From Eopsaltria australis (Eukaryota; Chordata; Aves; Passeriformes; Petroicidae), in contig JAVTVJ010000040.1 in assembly GCA_034509425.1 (NCBI GenBank), forward strand, positions 3,031,501 to 3,095,500: a stretch of DNA of 64,000 nt, in the 5' to 3' direction. Made by a program: the position numbers and the translations under genes. The notes beneath the pieces are model-generated. The model did not search any database, had not been told where the DNA came from, and was given only the letters and a program-made list of their open reading frames with translations. Every line of letters starts with the position of its first letter. The stretch's first letter is position 1. This document shows positions 1-10,590 of this stretch, piece after piece.

Positions 1-11
1 GTGAATGAGCC

Positions 12-142
12 ACTGAGAGTAGCTCAGCTGGTTACAGCGTGGTGCTAATAATGCCAAGGATGTGAGTTTGATCCCTATATGGGCCATTCACTGAAGGGAT
101 GATCCTTGTGGGTCCCCTCCAATTCAGAATATTCTGTGAATT
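12..142 (+). mobile_element. TguSINE1-type SINE (tRNA-Ile head, CR1 tail)
   Basis: The first ~75 nt follow a tRNA-Ile(AAT) gene: an A-box-like TAGCTCAGCTGG at 20-31, the anticodon-loop stretch GTGCTAATAATGCCAAGG at 42-59, and a decayed B box at 65-75 (AGTTTGATCCC instead of GGTTCGATCC). The tail at 99-142 (GATCCTTGTGGGTCCC, then CAGAATATTCTGTGA) matches the 3' end of avian CR1 LINEs. This head-plus-tail structure is that of TguSINE1, a passerine SINE mobilised by CR1. The B-box changes and missing acceptor pairing mean it is a diverged copy and not a working tRNA gene. The copy is nearly full length. No target-site duplication is clear, as expected for CR1-driven insertion. Confidence 0.85.
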
Positions 143-739
143 AAGGTGTGGATGTTTCAGGCTCACATTCCATGACAAAGTGCCACAGGGCAGCACTTGC
201 TTCTCAGTAAGGGAAGGTTTCCCTGGAAGGGAAGGTGTTTAGTTTTCCCCATGCCACTGGCACAGGGCTGCCTTCCTGTAAAACACCCACTGACACAAAA
301 GGTGTCAAAAGCTGCATTTCTGCAGCTCTGGCCCCCATCATGTATGATCCCAGGAACATGTGAATTTCTGTGACTATGACTGGAAATTGCCTGCCTGCTT
401 TGCCTCTTTAGTAGCTACAGTGAGGCCAAGTATATTTCAGTATTGTGATTGATATTTTGAAACTTAGGTCAAATAACAGAGAGCAATGGCCTGAGAATAT
501 CAGTTCAGTGGCTTGATGTATTTGTCATCATTAAAACAAACTTGTGTTTAAACACAGTCTGCTTATCATATTTACAGAATAAAAATATGACCTTTAAAGT
601 GAAATAAAAGAGCTTTTTCCCCCCCCACATCTCCTCCCTCTGTGTTTTTAATTAAAACCACGAACCAACACATGTATCCATCCTTCCTTCTGTTATGGCT
701 TGGGATTCCACTCTCAAATACGATACAGATAAAACAAAC
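143..739. other. Non-coding stretch, no gene seen
   Basis: AT-rich unique-looking DNA with a short T/C run at about 612-626. No ORF, splice pair or repeat could be supported. It lies between the SINE and a possible conserved block, probably within the intron of the minus-strand gene. Confidence 0.5.
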
Positions 740-1180
740 ATTTATGTGTTAGCAATTCGCAGCGCAGTAAATTCTCCTTTCCAAACCTGCCGTCTTCATT
801 AAAATCTTATTTGCTTTGTAATCTCCTTTGATCGCTAAAGTTATAAGAAGCCCCCTCCTCTTCTTTTGATACTATCAGTGTAGCTTTTGACCAGAGAGCG
901 TGATGAATTAAATGTATGACAGATATGACAGGTGAGGAGTGCTTGGAGAGGGCTTAAACAGCAGGGATAAGACAAAGCCCCCATTTAAGAACAAAACCCC
1001 TACCCGATGGCTAGCCCGTTAATGACCAACCACTCTATTTGTCCTGGTGGATGAGGAGCAAGCTGATACTACAGACAAAGCTTTGTTAGCCACCGGGCTG
1101 TTCTTCAATCAGGCCACACAACCAACTAATTGAAATGCCCAGTTTTTCCCCCTCAGGATTTGGTATACAAGCCAGGGGGT
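740..1180. promoter_or_regulatory. Candidate conserved enhancer block (TCF/LEF, SOX, homeodomain motifs)
   Basis: This block differs in texture from the AT-rich flanks: few homopolymers, scattered CpGs and a dense set of developmental motifs. A full TCF/LEF-type site CCTTTGATC sits at 825-833. ACAAAG and CTTTGTT SOX-like sites lie near 1,073-1,086, a RUNX-like AACCACTC near 1,029, and TTAAT/CTAATTG homeodomain cores at several places. There is no coding potential. The call rests on composition and motifs only; conservation was not measured. Confidence 0.3.
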
Positions 1181-2082
1181 TTTGTAGGTATACTCTTTTC
1201 TTTTTCTTTTTTTCCCCCTGTAATGTATTAATTCAGCCACCACAAGTTTACAGCTGGACTAAGTGGAATTACACCATATAAACCTAAAAATCTATCTGCA
1301 GGGATCCAGCTAAGCCCTGGAGAGAGACAAGTCCAGCAATACAAATCCAAGGAAATTTGGAAGTCAATCCATTAGGATTACCAAGCCTTTGATTTTGGAA
1401 GTCACAGGCTCAAAATATGGGAGCGATGAACTCTATCTTCCTTCATTTTAGCCTCTTTTCAGAGGAGTTATTGACCCCATTTTTTTCCTATTAAAACATA
1501 TTGATAAATGTGACAGAATTATATTTGGTTTCCATTATATTTTAAATGAAGGAAGACATGAAAATATCTGCTTTCCTGAACTCGTGGGTAACATACCCTT
1601 TAAAATTTCATACATATTTTCTACATATTTAAAACTGCCACAAGCAAAGTCATCACTCTTCTCATCAGCTAAAGGCCGCTGTGCCCCTCTGTAAGGTTCA
1701 TGTAACTTACAGTGTGGTGTGCTGTGCCTAAACGTGGAGTTCCAGGCTCTGGTAACTGTAAACCAGTGGCTGCTTCCCAGAGGTGAAGAAATCTCTGTGC
1801 CCCCTGCAGACCAGGATTATATTCTCAATGGGCAGTCTCTCATTTTAGCCTACCAATCTGTGGTTACAGGAGTTTCCAGGGGTAGGTGCCAATGCAATAT
1901 TCATTGTTAAACCCAAACGGTAAAGAAAAATTAGATTATATGGATGCAGTAATGGTCTGGGTATAACGGAAAGCACCACCTAAAGCAAGAAGAGTTTTCA
2001 CTTTCAGAAGAAATTCAATTTTTATCTCTTTGCTCCTTCCTGTCCTGCCCTCACAGAGTGCTGTGACTGAATCATTCGTGCC
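1181..2082. other. Non-coding stretch, no gene seen
   Basis: Contains a pyrimidine-rich run at about 1,195-1,219 and AT-rich DNA at 1,500-1,640. Short open frames here have no splice or protein support. Confidence 0.5.
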
Positions 2083-2212
2083 GGTATCAGGAAACCTGGG
2101 TTCTGTTCTTAGCTCTTCCACAGGCCTAGTATGTGGCTTCTGGCACACCTCATCCCCTTTCCGTGCCTCAGTTTCCCTATGCAAAAATGCAAATATTCCT
2201 GCCTATTTCAGA
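2083..2212 (+). repeat. MIR SINE fossil (plus orientation)
   Basis: Follows the MIR consensus in order: AAACCTGGGTTCTGTTC at about 2,092-2,108 is the decayed B-box region of the tRNA-like head. It is followed by a CTCTTCCAC segment, the CORE-like TGTGGC part, and the diagnostic CCGTGCCTCAGTTTCCC at 2,161-2,177, then a run matching the CTGTAAAATG-type region. MIR is an ancient amniote SINE; copies in birds are few and highly diverged, as here. A second head-like piece may start near 2,222 (GGTCCAGTAGTTTAAACC) but is too weak to call separately. Confidence 0.7.
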
Positions 2213-5200
2213 AAAAGTGTGGTCCAGTAGTTTAAACCATAGAATCAAGATGTCTGAATTCTCAAACTGAATATGGTATCAATTTCTGCTGTCTTTGAAG
2301 CAACTACCCATACCGACCCAAGGGGTCAGCTTCCCCTGGGAAATGCTGAATGGCCAAAACCCAAGCTTCCTGGTAGAACATATGTGCTGCTTTTTGATAA
2401 AGTGCTGTTTCTGTCTGGGTAAGAGCTCAGCCTCACCTCTCAGTGAGACCACTTACATGGAATGCAAAAGAAAAGACGGTCCAGGCTACAGCTGCTCTCA
2501 CTAGAAGGCCACGGTGACCTTCTCTATGAGTGCTTGTCTGCAGACCACCCAGCAGAGCTGGCCTGACTCTGGCTCAGCCATTACAGTCCTAATTCAGCAT
2601 GTGGAGGCATAAGGCTGAAGTTCCAAAACTTCTCCATGTGGGACAAAGGGCTGAGATGATAGCTTTCCCCTTCCCCAGGGAGCACTCTGGAACTTTTGGC
2701 CATTTTGCAGCAAACCACTTTGTCTCTCACGCTCTCTCCTCCTCCACTTTTCCTCCGTGAAAAACCCCCCAAAGTTTTGAGTCCATTCAACTCAGAATAA
2801 GTAGCAATTTGAAAACTTTTGGAGGGCAGAAAAAACACTTCCTTTCTGGCTCTATCTCATGGTTCTCTGACTCACTGGACACTTGCAAAGGTCAATTAAA
2901 TAATGCTCAGATATTCATGATATGTAAAGTCCCAGAAAAATGAGAAGTGTTAACATTATGATACATAAAAGGGTCATTCAGAGAGAACAACCTTATAGAA
3001 ATAAAGAGGAAAATATTGTTAACCTCACAGAAATATGCATTTTTTCACTACAGGCTCCAATAAAGCTAGGCAGAGCTGTTACCAGGATTGCCTCTTATCT
3101 TCCTAAAAAACCAGGCTGATTTTTAGGAAAAGAGCATAGGGATTCAGATCAACAAATAAAGGGGAAAGGAGGTGCAGGAACAAAAAATCCCATTTATCTG
3201 GTGTATTTTGTTTTTGAATGTGCAGATCTGAACGGAAGCTGAATTTTTTTCACACAGCTTTCCAATCTCCCTATTAGATATAATGTTATAGTCCTATTAC
3301 ACATGTTGCCTACTAGATGTGCTCTGACTTTTATAGATGTCAACCTCATTTCTTAATTCAAGACATTTGTCTCTTGTGATCTCTGCGCCTCTGGGTTAGA
3401 GTTCCAGCCAAAGAGGTGAGCCAGCTTTGTATTTGCAATGCAGCCATAAAATCCTCTGGTGCTACATCCCTGAAAACTGCTGCTGCCCTGCAAAAAGGCC
3501 TGGATTTTGTCTGTCTGCAGCTCAGCACCCAGAAAGGACATTTTGCAGAGGGGCTCAGTGGACATTCAGGAAAACTGCTTTCAGGACCTTATCTGAAGGA
3601 CAATACTTAACTTTCACCACCTGGGCCTGGCCCCTGAAAGGAAACAGTCACACTCAATTATTGTCTTTTTCTAGACAATTACTATTTAATCAAACCTCCA
3701 GCTGATATTAACTGGTGGAAAAAAGGCTATTTTTAGTCAGGACAGTGATTCCCCCTCACTCCTTTCATCTATGAGTAATGTATTTCCTTTTGCTCTCAGT
3801 ACCACAAACCAGTCCACACCAGATGCTCAGTATTAGGTAAAATTAAAAATGTGGGCATCATACCCTTTGAAAGATGCTTTGAACTCAAATTAATATACCT
3901 AAACCCACTATTTAAATTAAAGATATCCTGTCTCTCTGCTGTGTAGTTTTCCCTTTTATCAGAAGGGGAATTTTAGTGGATTTAAAGGTTTTTTGGTTCA
4001 GCTCCACAGACCACGCTTTGACTTAACAACACATTGTAATTTCCTTTTAGCCACAAGAATAAAGGAAATGTATAGAAGCAACACCATAATCTTGTCAAGC
4101 ACTCTCTTTCGTTTCCCTGAACAAGCCTGTTTGAGAAAATGTGAAGCCTAAGATTTTTAAGATGTTATCTGGAAGATGTTTAGATCATGGAACACTTTTA
4201 TTGAAAACAGACGTATGTATTTTTATGCATCTACTGATGTACCCACACATATAAAATATATGCCTACTAAATTCTTTTATGGACAAGAACAGAACAGTCT
4301 GAAACCTGAAGAGGTTTTTCAGAGTTCAATCCTTATGCCTCGGCATTTTACCTTTTCCAGACTTTTGCCTCGAATCTGCATGGATACTTGAGAAAGCCCC
4401 ACTAGGGAAGTAACAGCCAGGGAGTGCCTGCACCCAGACACCTGTGAGCAGGGCTCTGTAAATGCTGTCAGAAGTAAAATAATGGGAGGAAGCAATGCAA
4501 AATACTTTGATTTCTCATGTATCTCTATGTATCTATGTAAAATGGACTCCTGCACGACTTGTGCCATTCATTTGCATCTTTGATCTTTTTCAGAACACAA
4601 TTATTTAAATGCAACTGCTGTGCTTCTGGAGCTACAGGACTTGAGGCAGTTTGCTGAACATACTTGGACTTCACATTTCATAAGCAAACACCACCCACCT
4701 TCACGTTCAGTCCATCTCCTCCTGATGTCTCCCTTGATGTCATCACTGACAACGTCCAAACTACAGGCAGAGGTGTAAGAGCTGCCTCTTCTCTTTGGCA
4801 CTGAACCATGGAGCTGTGAGTGCCCTGCTTTAGGCTCCTTGGGACCAGGAGCCACATCCTGTCACACACAGCAAGCCTGGGAGGCACCCACATGTGCTCT
4901 GGGACATGCAAGGGTGTGTGGGATGCTGTTCCTCCCCAAGGTCTCTCTTGGTCATTGGCAGGTTTGCCAAGGTGCTGGTGAGGCATTGGAGGGCAGCTCG
5001 GCCCTGGCCACAGCACAGCACAGGGAGGGGGACCTGCCAGGAGAAAACCCAACCAGCAGGCTGTAGAAACTGATGCTGCTGAACTTGCTGTACTGCACAA
5101 GGGGAGAGGTAATAGCTGGCAGTGCTAATGATGCCACGAAAACTACTTCAGGACAAGGCAAAAGAGCAAGTTAAGCATCTGCAAGTTCTCTCGGTGCTGG

Positions 5201-6469
5201 TTAGACAGTGATAGTAAGAAAGTTTATCCCCAAGAGCTTTCTCCTCACTGAAGGTGTTGAGTTAACTGGTGGTGACCTCTCACTGACCCACAGGCAGCAT
5301 CTGCAAGTGGTGCGCGGCAGTGGCAGCCAGGAAGCACTTCTCCCGAACAGCGCCTTTCAAAACACCACTCTGAAAAGCAGCAGCTGACGTGACCCAGGAG
5401 TCAGCCACCCAGCCCTGTCCAGCGTGGAGGACTCCCTTCCGTCTCCCTTCATCCTCCTGGGATTTCATTCATCTTCATTTGCTTTTCCTTGCTGCCATTT
5501 CCTCTGACTTTTCAAACTTGGGACATTGGTAGCTATTATTCATTCTCTTGTTTCTTACCAGCCATGCAGCTAGGAGCTGCAACCTTCCATCAATAAGTAC
5601 CACATCAGTTCTTTTTTAGGCATTATTTTAATCTCTGCATTTTTTTTCTCAGGTATTTCTTGAGCAAAAACAGCGTTTACTGCCTTATTACAGTTTAGAA
5701 ATCTAAGAGAAAAATATCTCAATGCAATTAGTAAGTGCCACTCTGGGTAACCACAAAATAACTTGCTAATGAAAACTCTGAATAGGAATGAAAATATAAC
5801 TGAGGTGTAAAGAAAGTAACTGTCCAAACCATTTGAATTTAAGCAAGTATGAACAAACCTCTTTTTTGTGTACCCTTTTTGTCTATAAAAAGGGTGAAGA
5901 CATGAACCAGCAGGACTTAACATTTCCACGGCAAACAATGGTGTAAACACCAAGAGATTTTCCAATTTCCAGCTATAACAAACCATTTAGCTCTGAGTAA
6001 TTCCAATAGTTTTAGTCATCAACTTGCAAAGCTGCATAACTCTTATTCAGTTGACATGAATTTGAGTAATCTTGTTGCCACGTTTGGTTAAGAGAAGACA
6101 GATGATAATGTATTTTGGTTTCACAGTAGGGAGGGGGAAAGCTATCTCTTCTCTTCCTCTCTGCTTCTTGGTGTTTCAGGAGGAACAGGGGAGAGATGGA
6201 GCTGTTGTGAGGGGAGAGAATTAGCATGGAAGATGAAAAGGCAAGCAGGAGTCCTGGTAGCAGATTTAGGCGTAGGATCACATTCACCATTCTAAGAACA
6301 GCCCCCAAAACTCCAATACCTCAACTTTCCTCCCCAAATGTGAGAAGGCAGGCTCTCTAGCTTGCATTAAGTGGGTAAGAATGGTGAGAAAGGCATACAA
6401 ATGTGCAGCTGGTGACAAGAACCTCCCAGCTCAATGGAAAAGACAGAAGGAGTCTGAGATTTTGTGTAA
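2213..6469. other. Non-coding stretch with one short perfect hairpin
   Basis: Mostly AT-rich unique-looking DNA. GC is higher at about 4,780-5,100 and 5,280-5,460, which yields chance open frames on the minus strand (up to about 140 codons at 4,678-5,100). These show no recognisable domain, codon pattern or splice sites. A 138-codon minus-strand frame at 5,570-5,986 is also unrecognised. A 9-bp perfect hairpin lies at 5,872-5,895. Confidence 0.5.
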
Positions 6470-6592
6470 GAGGAAGAGATTTAATGACTTCCCCAAGGTT
6501 TAACTGAAAGCAAACAGCAGGGATAGGAGCTGAACCCACGAGTCCTGAATCACAGTCCTTCGTCTCAATCACAAGACCCTCCTTCCTCTTGG
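6470..6592 (-). repeat. MIR SINE fossil (minus orientation)
   Basis: The plus strand reads as the reverse complement of MIR: TTTAATGACTTCCCCAAGG at about 6,480-6,498 corresponds to the CCTTGGGCAAGTCACTTAA segment, then AGCAGGGATAGGAGCTGAACCC (the tRNA-like head with the decayed B box), then a run ending near the head at about 6,592. The element is heavily diverged, as expected for an insertion older than birds. It is one of the clearest MIR relics in the window. Confidence 0.7.
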
Positions 6593-8439
6593 ATGTTTTG
6601 CACTATTTAGGGTAATCAAGAAAAAGACTGCCTTGCCCTCCTAAACCAGGAAGAAGGGCAATGGGTTCCAAAGGAATGACAAACCTTGCTAGTGCTTCAG
6701 AAGGAGAGTGGTGTTCCCTATGCTGGTCAGCTGTGCTGAATCAATTCAGCTGTGCTGAATCAATTTCGATTGCATTAGGTTAGAAAATGCAGAGCCTTTC
6801 TTAGAAAATATGCAAGATAGTGTGTCTAACCATGCATCATGCTCTGTTGCAAAGCCTGCAGAGCCAGCTCCAAGCCCCACTGGCTGTGGAAAACTGTAGA
6901 GTTCTGAGGGATATCGCGGCACCAAGAGAACAAGACAGATACGTTAACAACTAAGTAATAAGTTTTACAGCTCAGAAAGGCACACAAATTCAGGTTCAGG
7001 ACATACACAGTTTCTAAGGCTACCTCACTGCTTATACTCCTGAAGGCTGCTGAACCTTGTTTCACTATGCAAGCATGATCTTTCTTGTTTTCTGGTTTTG
7101 CCAAGGTTGGTAAAGGATGTGGTTGTGTTCAACATGTCATGAAGTAAACAGCAAGGAGCTATTTCTTGAGATTTTTCCACTGAAGATTTTCCTGAAGAAC
7201 AAAACTGTCCCAAGCAAATTCAGACAAGAAATTCTTTAGTCTAAGAGGGGCTTTTCCATCACAGCAGTGAGGCAAAAAAAAGCTAGCCTTGGTAAGATTG
7301 GCCTCATACCTTAGTAGAAAATTTTTTATATGAAGTTGCCTTTTGTATCAGAAGACTGTGCTGAGTGACTGAGAAGACCTAGACTATTCTTTTCTAACAA
7401 GTCTTCTAAGGTATTTCTAAGACATATCACATTGGTCTAGACATTCTGATACTTCCAGAAGGGTGAAGTAGTAAAGCATTATGCAGATTTTTTTTTTCAG
7501 GGCAGACCATACATAATAAGTTTTCCATCTTTGGAAAAATTTCTAGCTGACTGAGCAGTATGCATGCATGTGCATGCCCATGAACTCACACTATTTTCAG
7601 TATCAAGACCATCTTCAAGCAATTTCTCACTCTTATAATGCATTTATCTTACGTAAAACAGATGCATGTCTTTGGGGTAGGCTTTTGTCTTTTAGTCTTA
7701 GATTGTGAATACCCCTTTTAATTAAAACGGGAAATACAAATTTCCTCATTTAATTCCAAGCCTGAAGCCCACTAGCGCAAGCAGCCATCTGCAGATTCAG
7801 CTGGAACCCTTTCAACACCCCACAGTAAGTTTGCTGGTTAAATTACGGATCTTTGGACATGGATAGAGCAGTGCAACTCCACTGAGCTGTGCCCTTGTAC
7901 ACCAGCTGTAGCAAGGCCGAACTAGTAGTGCTGTATCCATCCTGAGTCCTGAAACTCCATCTCCAATTGCAGTTAAGCAGTTGCATTCTTACTACTTAAA
8001 AGCTGCATAGCTTTTTGTTGTTGGTAACACCTTTTAAAGTCACTGCTCTATGTTGTGCCTGTTGGGATGAAGAACAACTAAACGAGGAAAGCAGCAAACA
8101 TTGCAAAAGGAGATTTATCAAACTGCACAAGAGGCAAACCGAGGGAGGACATCTAATTATCCTTCGTACAAAATAATTCAGTCCTGACTTTCTCAATAAA
8201 ATGCATGTTTTTAAAAAGTCTTCCCTTTTCTTCACATACCCAAATGAAGGCGGAATCAGTCATTTCCTTTCCTGATGATGGAAGTGATACCAACTATTAT
8301 GTCAGTATTAAGTGAACTTCCTCCCAACCATTTCTGTCGAGTTAATGTCATCTGACTCAAATGCGATTATTAAAAGTGGGCTGTTGGGTTCCAACAAACT
8401 AAAGGCTTGCAAGTTTATAGGTACAATTGCTTCAGGCCC
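6593..8439. other. Non-coding stretch with a 19-bp tandem duplication
   Basis: Holds an exact 19-bp head-to-tail duplication at 6,728-6,765 and an alternating purine-pyrimidine run around 7,560-7,580 (TATGCATGCATGTGCATGCC). No exon or element could be supported. Confidence 0.5.
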
Positions 8440-8720
8440 CTTCTACGGGTGATCAGATAGGGTGTCTATTGAATGGACTCAAAGAAACACATTTTCACAC
8501 CTGTCAGGCCTAGATTAATATCCCTGCTAATTGCACTTTAAGAACGGCCAATTAGTTCTAGTTATAGAAGCTTTCACGGGTAAGGGGGAGTAGCAGCCTG
8601 TTATCACCATCAGGACTCATTGTTCCGCTGAATAGATTTGTATCCCAAACTGCGCGTGCCTCAGCGGTTTGACTGGAAGCTCTGCTGCACGCCACTGAAA
8701 TGACGCCTTTATCCCAGCCC
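8440..8720. promoter_or_regulatory. Candidate conserved enhancer block
   Basis: Looks like constrained non-coding DNA: balanced composition, several CpGs (CACGGG, CTGCGCGTGCC, CAGCGG) in an otherwise CpG-poor area, and multiple homeodomain cores (CCAATTAG, CTAATTG, GATTAATA). A TCACACCTG E-box/T-box-like site is near 8,497. No ORF or splice pair. Conservation was not tested. Confidence 0.3.
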
Positions 8721-9104
8721 CAAACCCACTTTAATGATGATAGAGACAGCAGAGGTGACCATAAACGTAAAAGGAAAATAAACTAGTGCTATGCTGAGAT
8801 CACAGAGCCAGAAAATTTTCAAGCCAGAAGCAGTTTGCTAAAATTTCTTAATAATGCAAACTTATTTTTTGTCTAAGATAAAATCTTGTTTTTGCTCTAA
8901 AGTGACGGTACTTTGTAATAAAACACTTGCTCCAGCAAGGACAAAAAAGTCCAGTAATGTGGCTGAATTTGCAGAACGCCGATAAGTTAAGTTGTGGCCT
9001 TGAAGTGGCAGCCTGAAGAGTGACACTGCAGCGCCAACACCACCAGTGGGACACTTGAAAACATATCAGGGACCAAGGGTTAGTCCAGCCATTGGAACGT
9101 GACA

Positions 9105-9250
9105 GGAAGGCTAGTTAATAAACACCAGCTAACTCCTTCAATTACAGCAATAAATTGTTCAATTGGTTAAATGTCCACAGGTTCTGCCCCAAAAACCTCT
9201 GTGAACTGTTTAATTAGCAAACTCTTGCATCACTGGACAATCAGGTCCTG
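9105..9250. promoter_or_regulatory. Candidate homeodomain-rich regulatory block
   Basis: A compact run of TAAT/ATTA-type motifs: GTTAATAAAC, TTCAATTACAGC, TGTTCAATTGG and GTTTAATTAGC occur within about 110 bp. It lies close to the block at 8,440-8,720, so the two may be parts of one element. There is no coding potential; the call is from motif density only. Confidence 0.22.
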
Positions 9251-10529
9251 GTGAGCATGGGGGATGCTTGACTCCTGGGGACTGAAGGGCGCTGGTGCCC
9301 CACACAGCTCGACTCTGCCTTTGAACCACGCAACCTGCCATGTTTTAACAGCTCTGGAGATTATTCATTCAGTGATACCTTTTTTTTTTTTTTAAACAAA
9401 ATTAATATTGTGAGGGCAAAATACAGCTTGGTTGCCATTCTTTCCACATCAGTTTTCTGCATTTCGATAAGAAGCCCCACAAATTACAGCTTCTCACCTG
9501 CCACAAGATTAGATAGAGGCGCACGCGAGACGGGTTACGCAGCACAAGAGATACCGAGTACCTGGAAACTGCATGCAGTGCAAAACAGACCTGCAGATTA
9601 AAAGTCAGCAAGCCTATTTCTTGAAAATATTTAACACACTGAATTTGGAATTATCTCACCAGGAGTTAAGAACATTTGAAACATTGCAAAATGATTTATC
9701 ATTAAGATTACTGCTGGCTGTGAAGAGTATTTGGAGAATATTCATAATGCGTATGCCACAAATGCATTAAAAAAATCCTGATACAGATCCAAGTTTTTAC
9801 TAAAAGCTACTTTACAAAAACCAAAAACCACCCCCCCCCAAAAAAAAAAAAAAACCCAATCATTTTTTCTCCTGAATAAAGCAACAAGTTTAAGTTGATC
9901 ACTGGGGATCACTTTGTAGTTAAAGATTCATTTAAATTGCCTTCACTGGACTTTTAATCACTGTGATAAACCACTGATAGTACATATTCTGTTACCAACT
10001 AAAAACCATACACTGATGCAGCGGAAAAAAATGTGTGGCTTTTAAAAATGTTTGTATTAGTAAGATCCATTTACCAGGAATTTCTTGTCTGAAAAACAAC
10101 TACCCAAAAGAGACAAGTACTATTTGTTGTGTTTAGACAGTGAGGAGAAATTGCATTTCCCTGATGAAATTTTCTTAATGAACTAAACCCAAGGTAAATT
10201 TATCACAGTTGGGAGTAAAAATACGTAGTGTTTGCCTGTGGAAAGCTGTAAGTGATTGCTCCCTGTCTCTCCAGCAAAAGTATTTCTTTGGAAAATGGCT
10301 CTAGGCAGAAATGTTAATTTAGAGCAAATTTTTTATTAACATTGAAGAAATCTTCTGTTTTGCACTCCTGCCTGAGAGGCTGAGCCTGGATCCTCAAAGG
10401 ATATCCAAAGAACACACAGGCAATTCTGTGTGTTGGGGAAGGATGTGGTTGGACTATGCCCTATCCTCCACTTTGCAAAAATGTACAGGTTGTTGAATTA
10501 AACTCAGGATGCTCTTGGCTGAACTTGGT
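9251..10529. other. Non-coding stretch with homopolymer runs
   Basis: Contains a T14 run at about 9,380-9,393 and a C9 run abutting an A15 run at 9,831-9,854. No gene, exon or identifiable element. Confidence 0.5.
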
Positions 10530-10590
10530 GGCTCCAGGGATTCCTGTCCTGAGTACTGTGTTCTCCCACTGAGCCATCCGGTGAGCCTCA
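10530..10590 (-). repeat. Possible MIR/CORE-SINE head fragment
   Basis: The plus strand carries a run that resembles the reverse complement of a MIR tRNA-like head: GGGATTCCTGTCCTGAG followed by CTGTGTTCTCCCACTGAGCCATCC, compared with the usual TGCTCTAACCACTGAGCCAT. Only the head is visible and divergence is high, so family placement is tentative. Confidence 0.35.

Noticed and set aside
14..87. Functional tRNA-Ile gene
   Set aside because: The B box and acceptor pairing are degraded and a CR1 tail follows directly, so this is a SINE head.
4678..5100. 140-codon minus-strand open frame
   Set aside because: No recognisable product, overlapping frames on both strands, and no splice or promoter context.
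5570..5986. 138-codon minus-strand open frame
   Set aside because: Not recognisable as a retroelement or host protein; chance in unconstrained DNA is the simpler reading.
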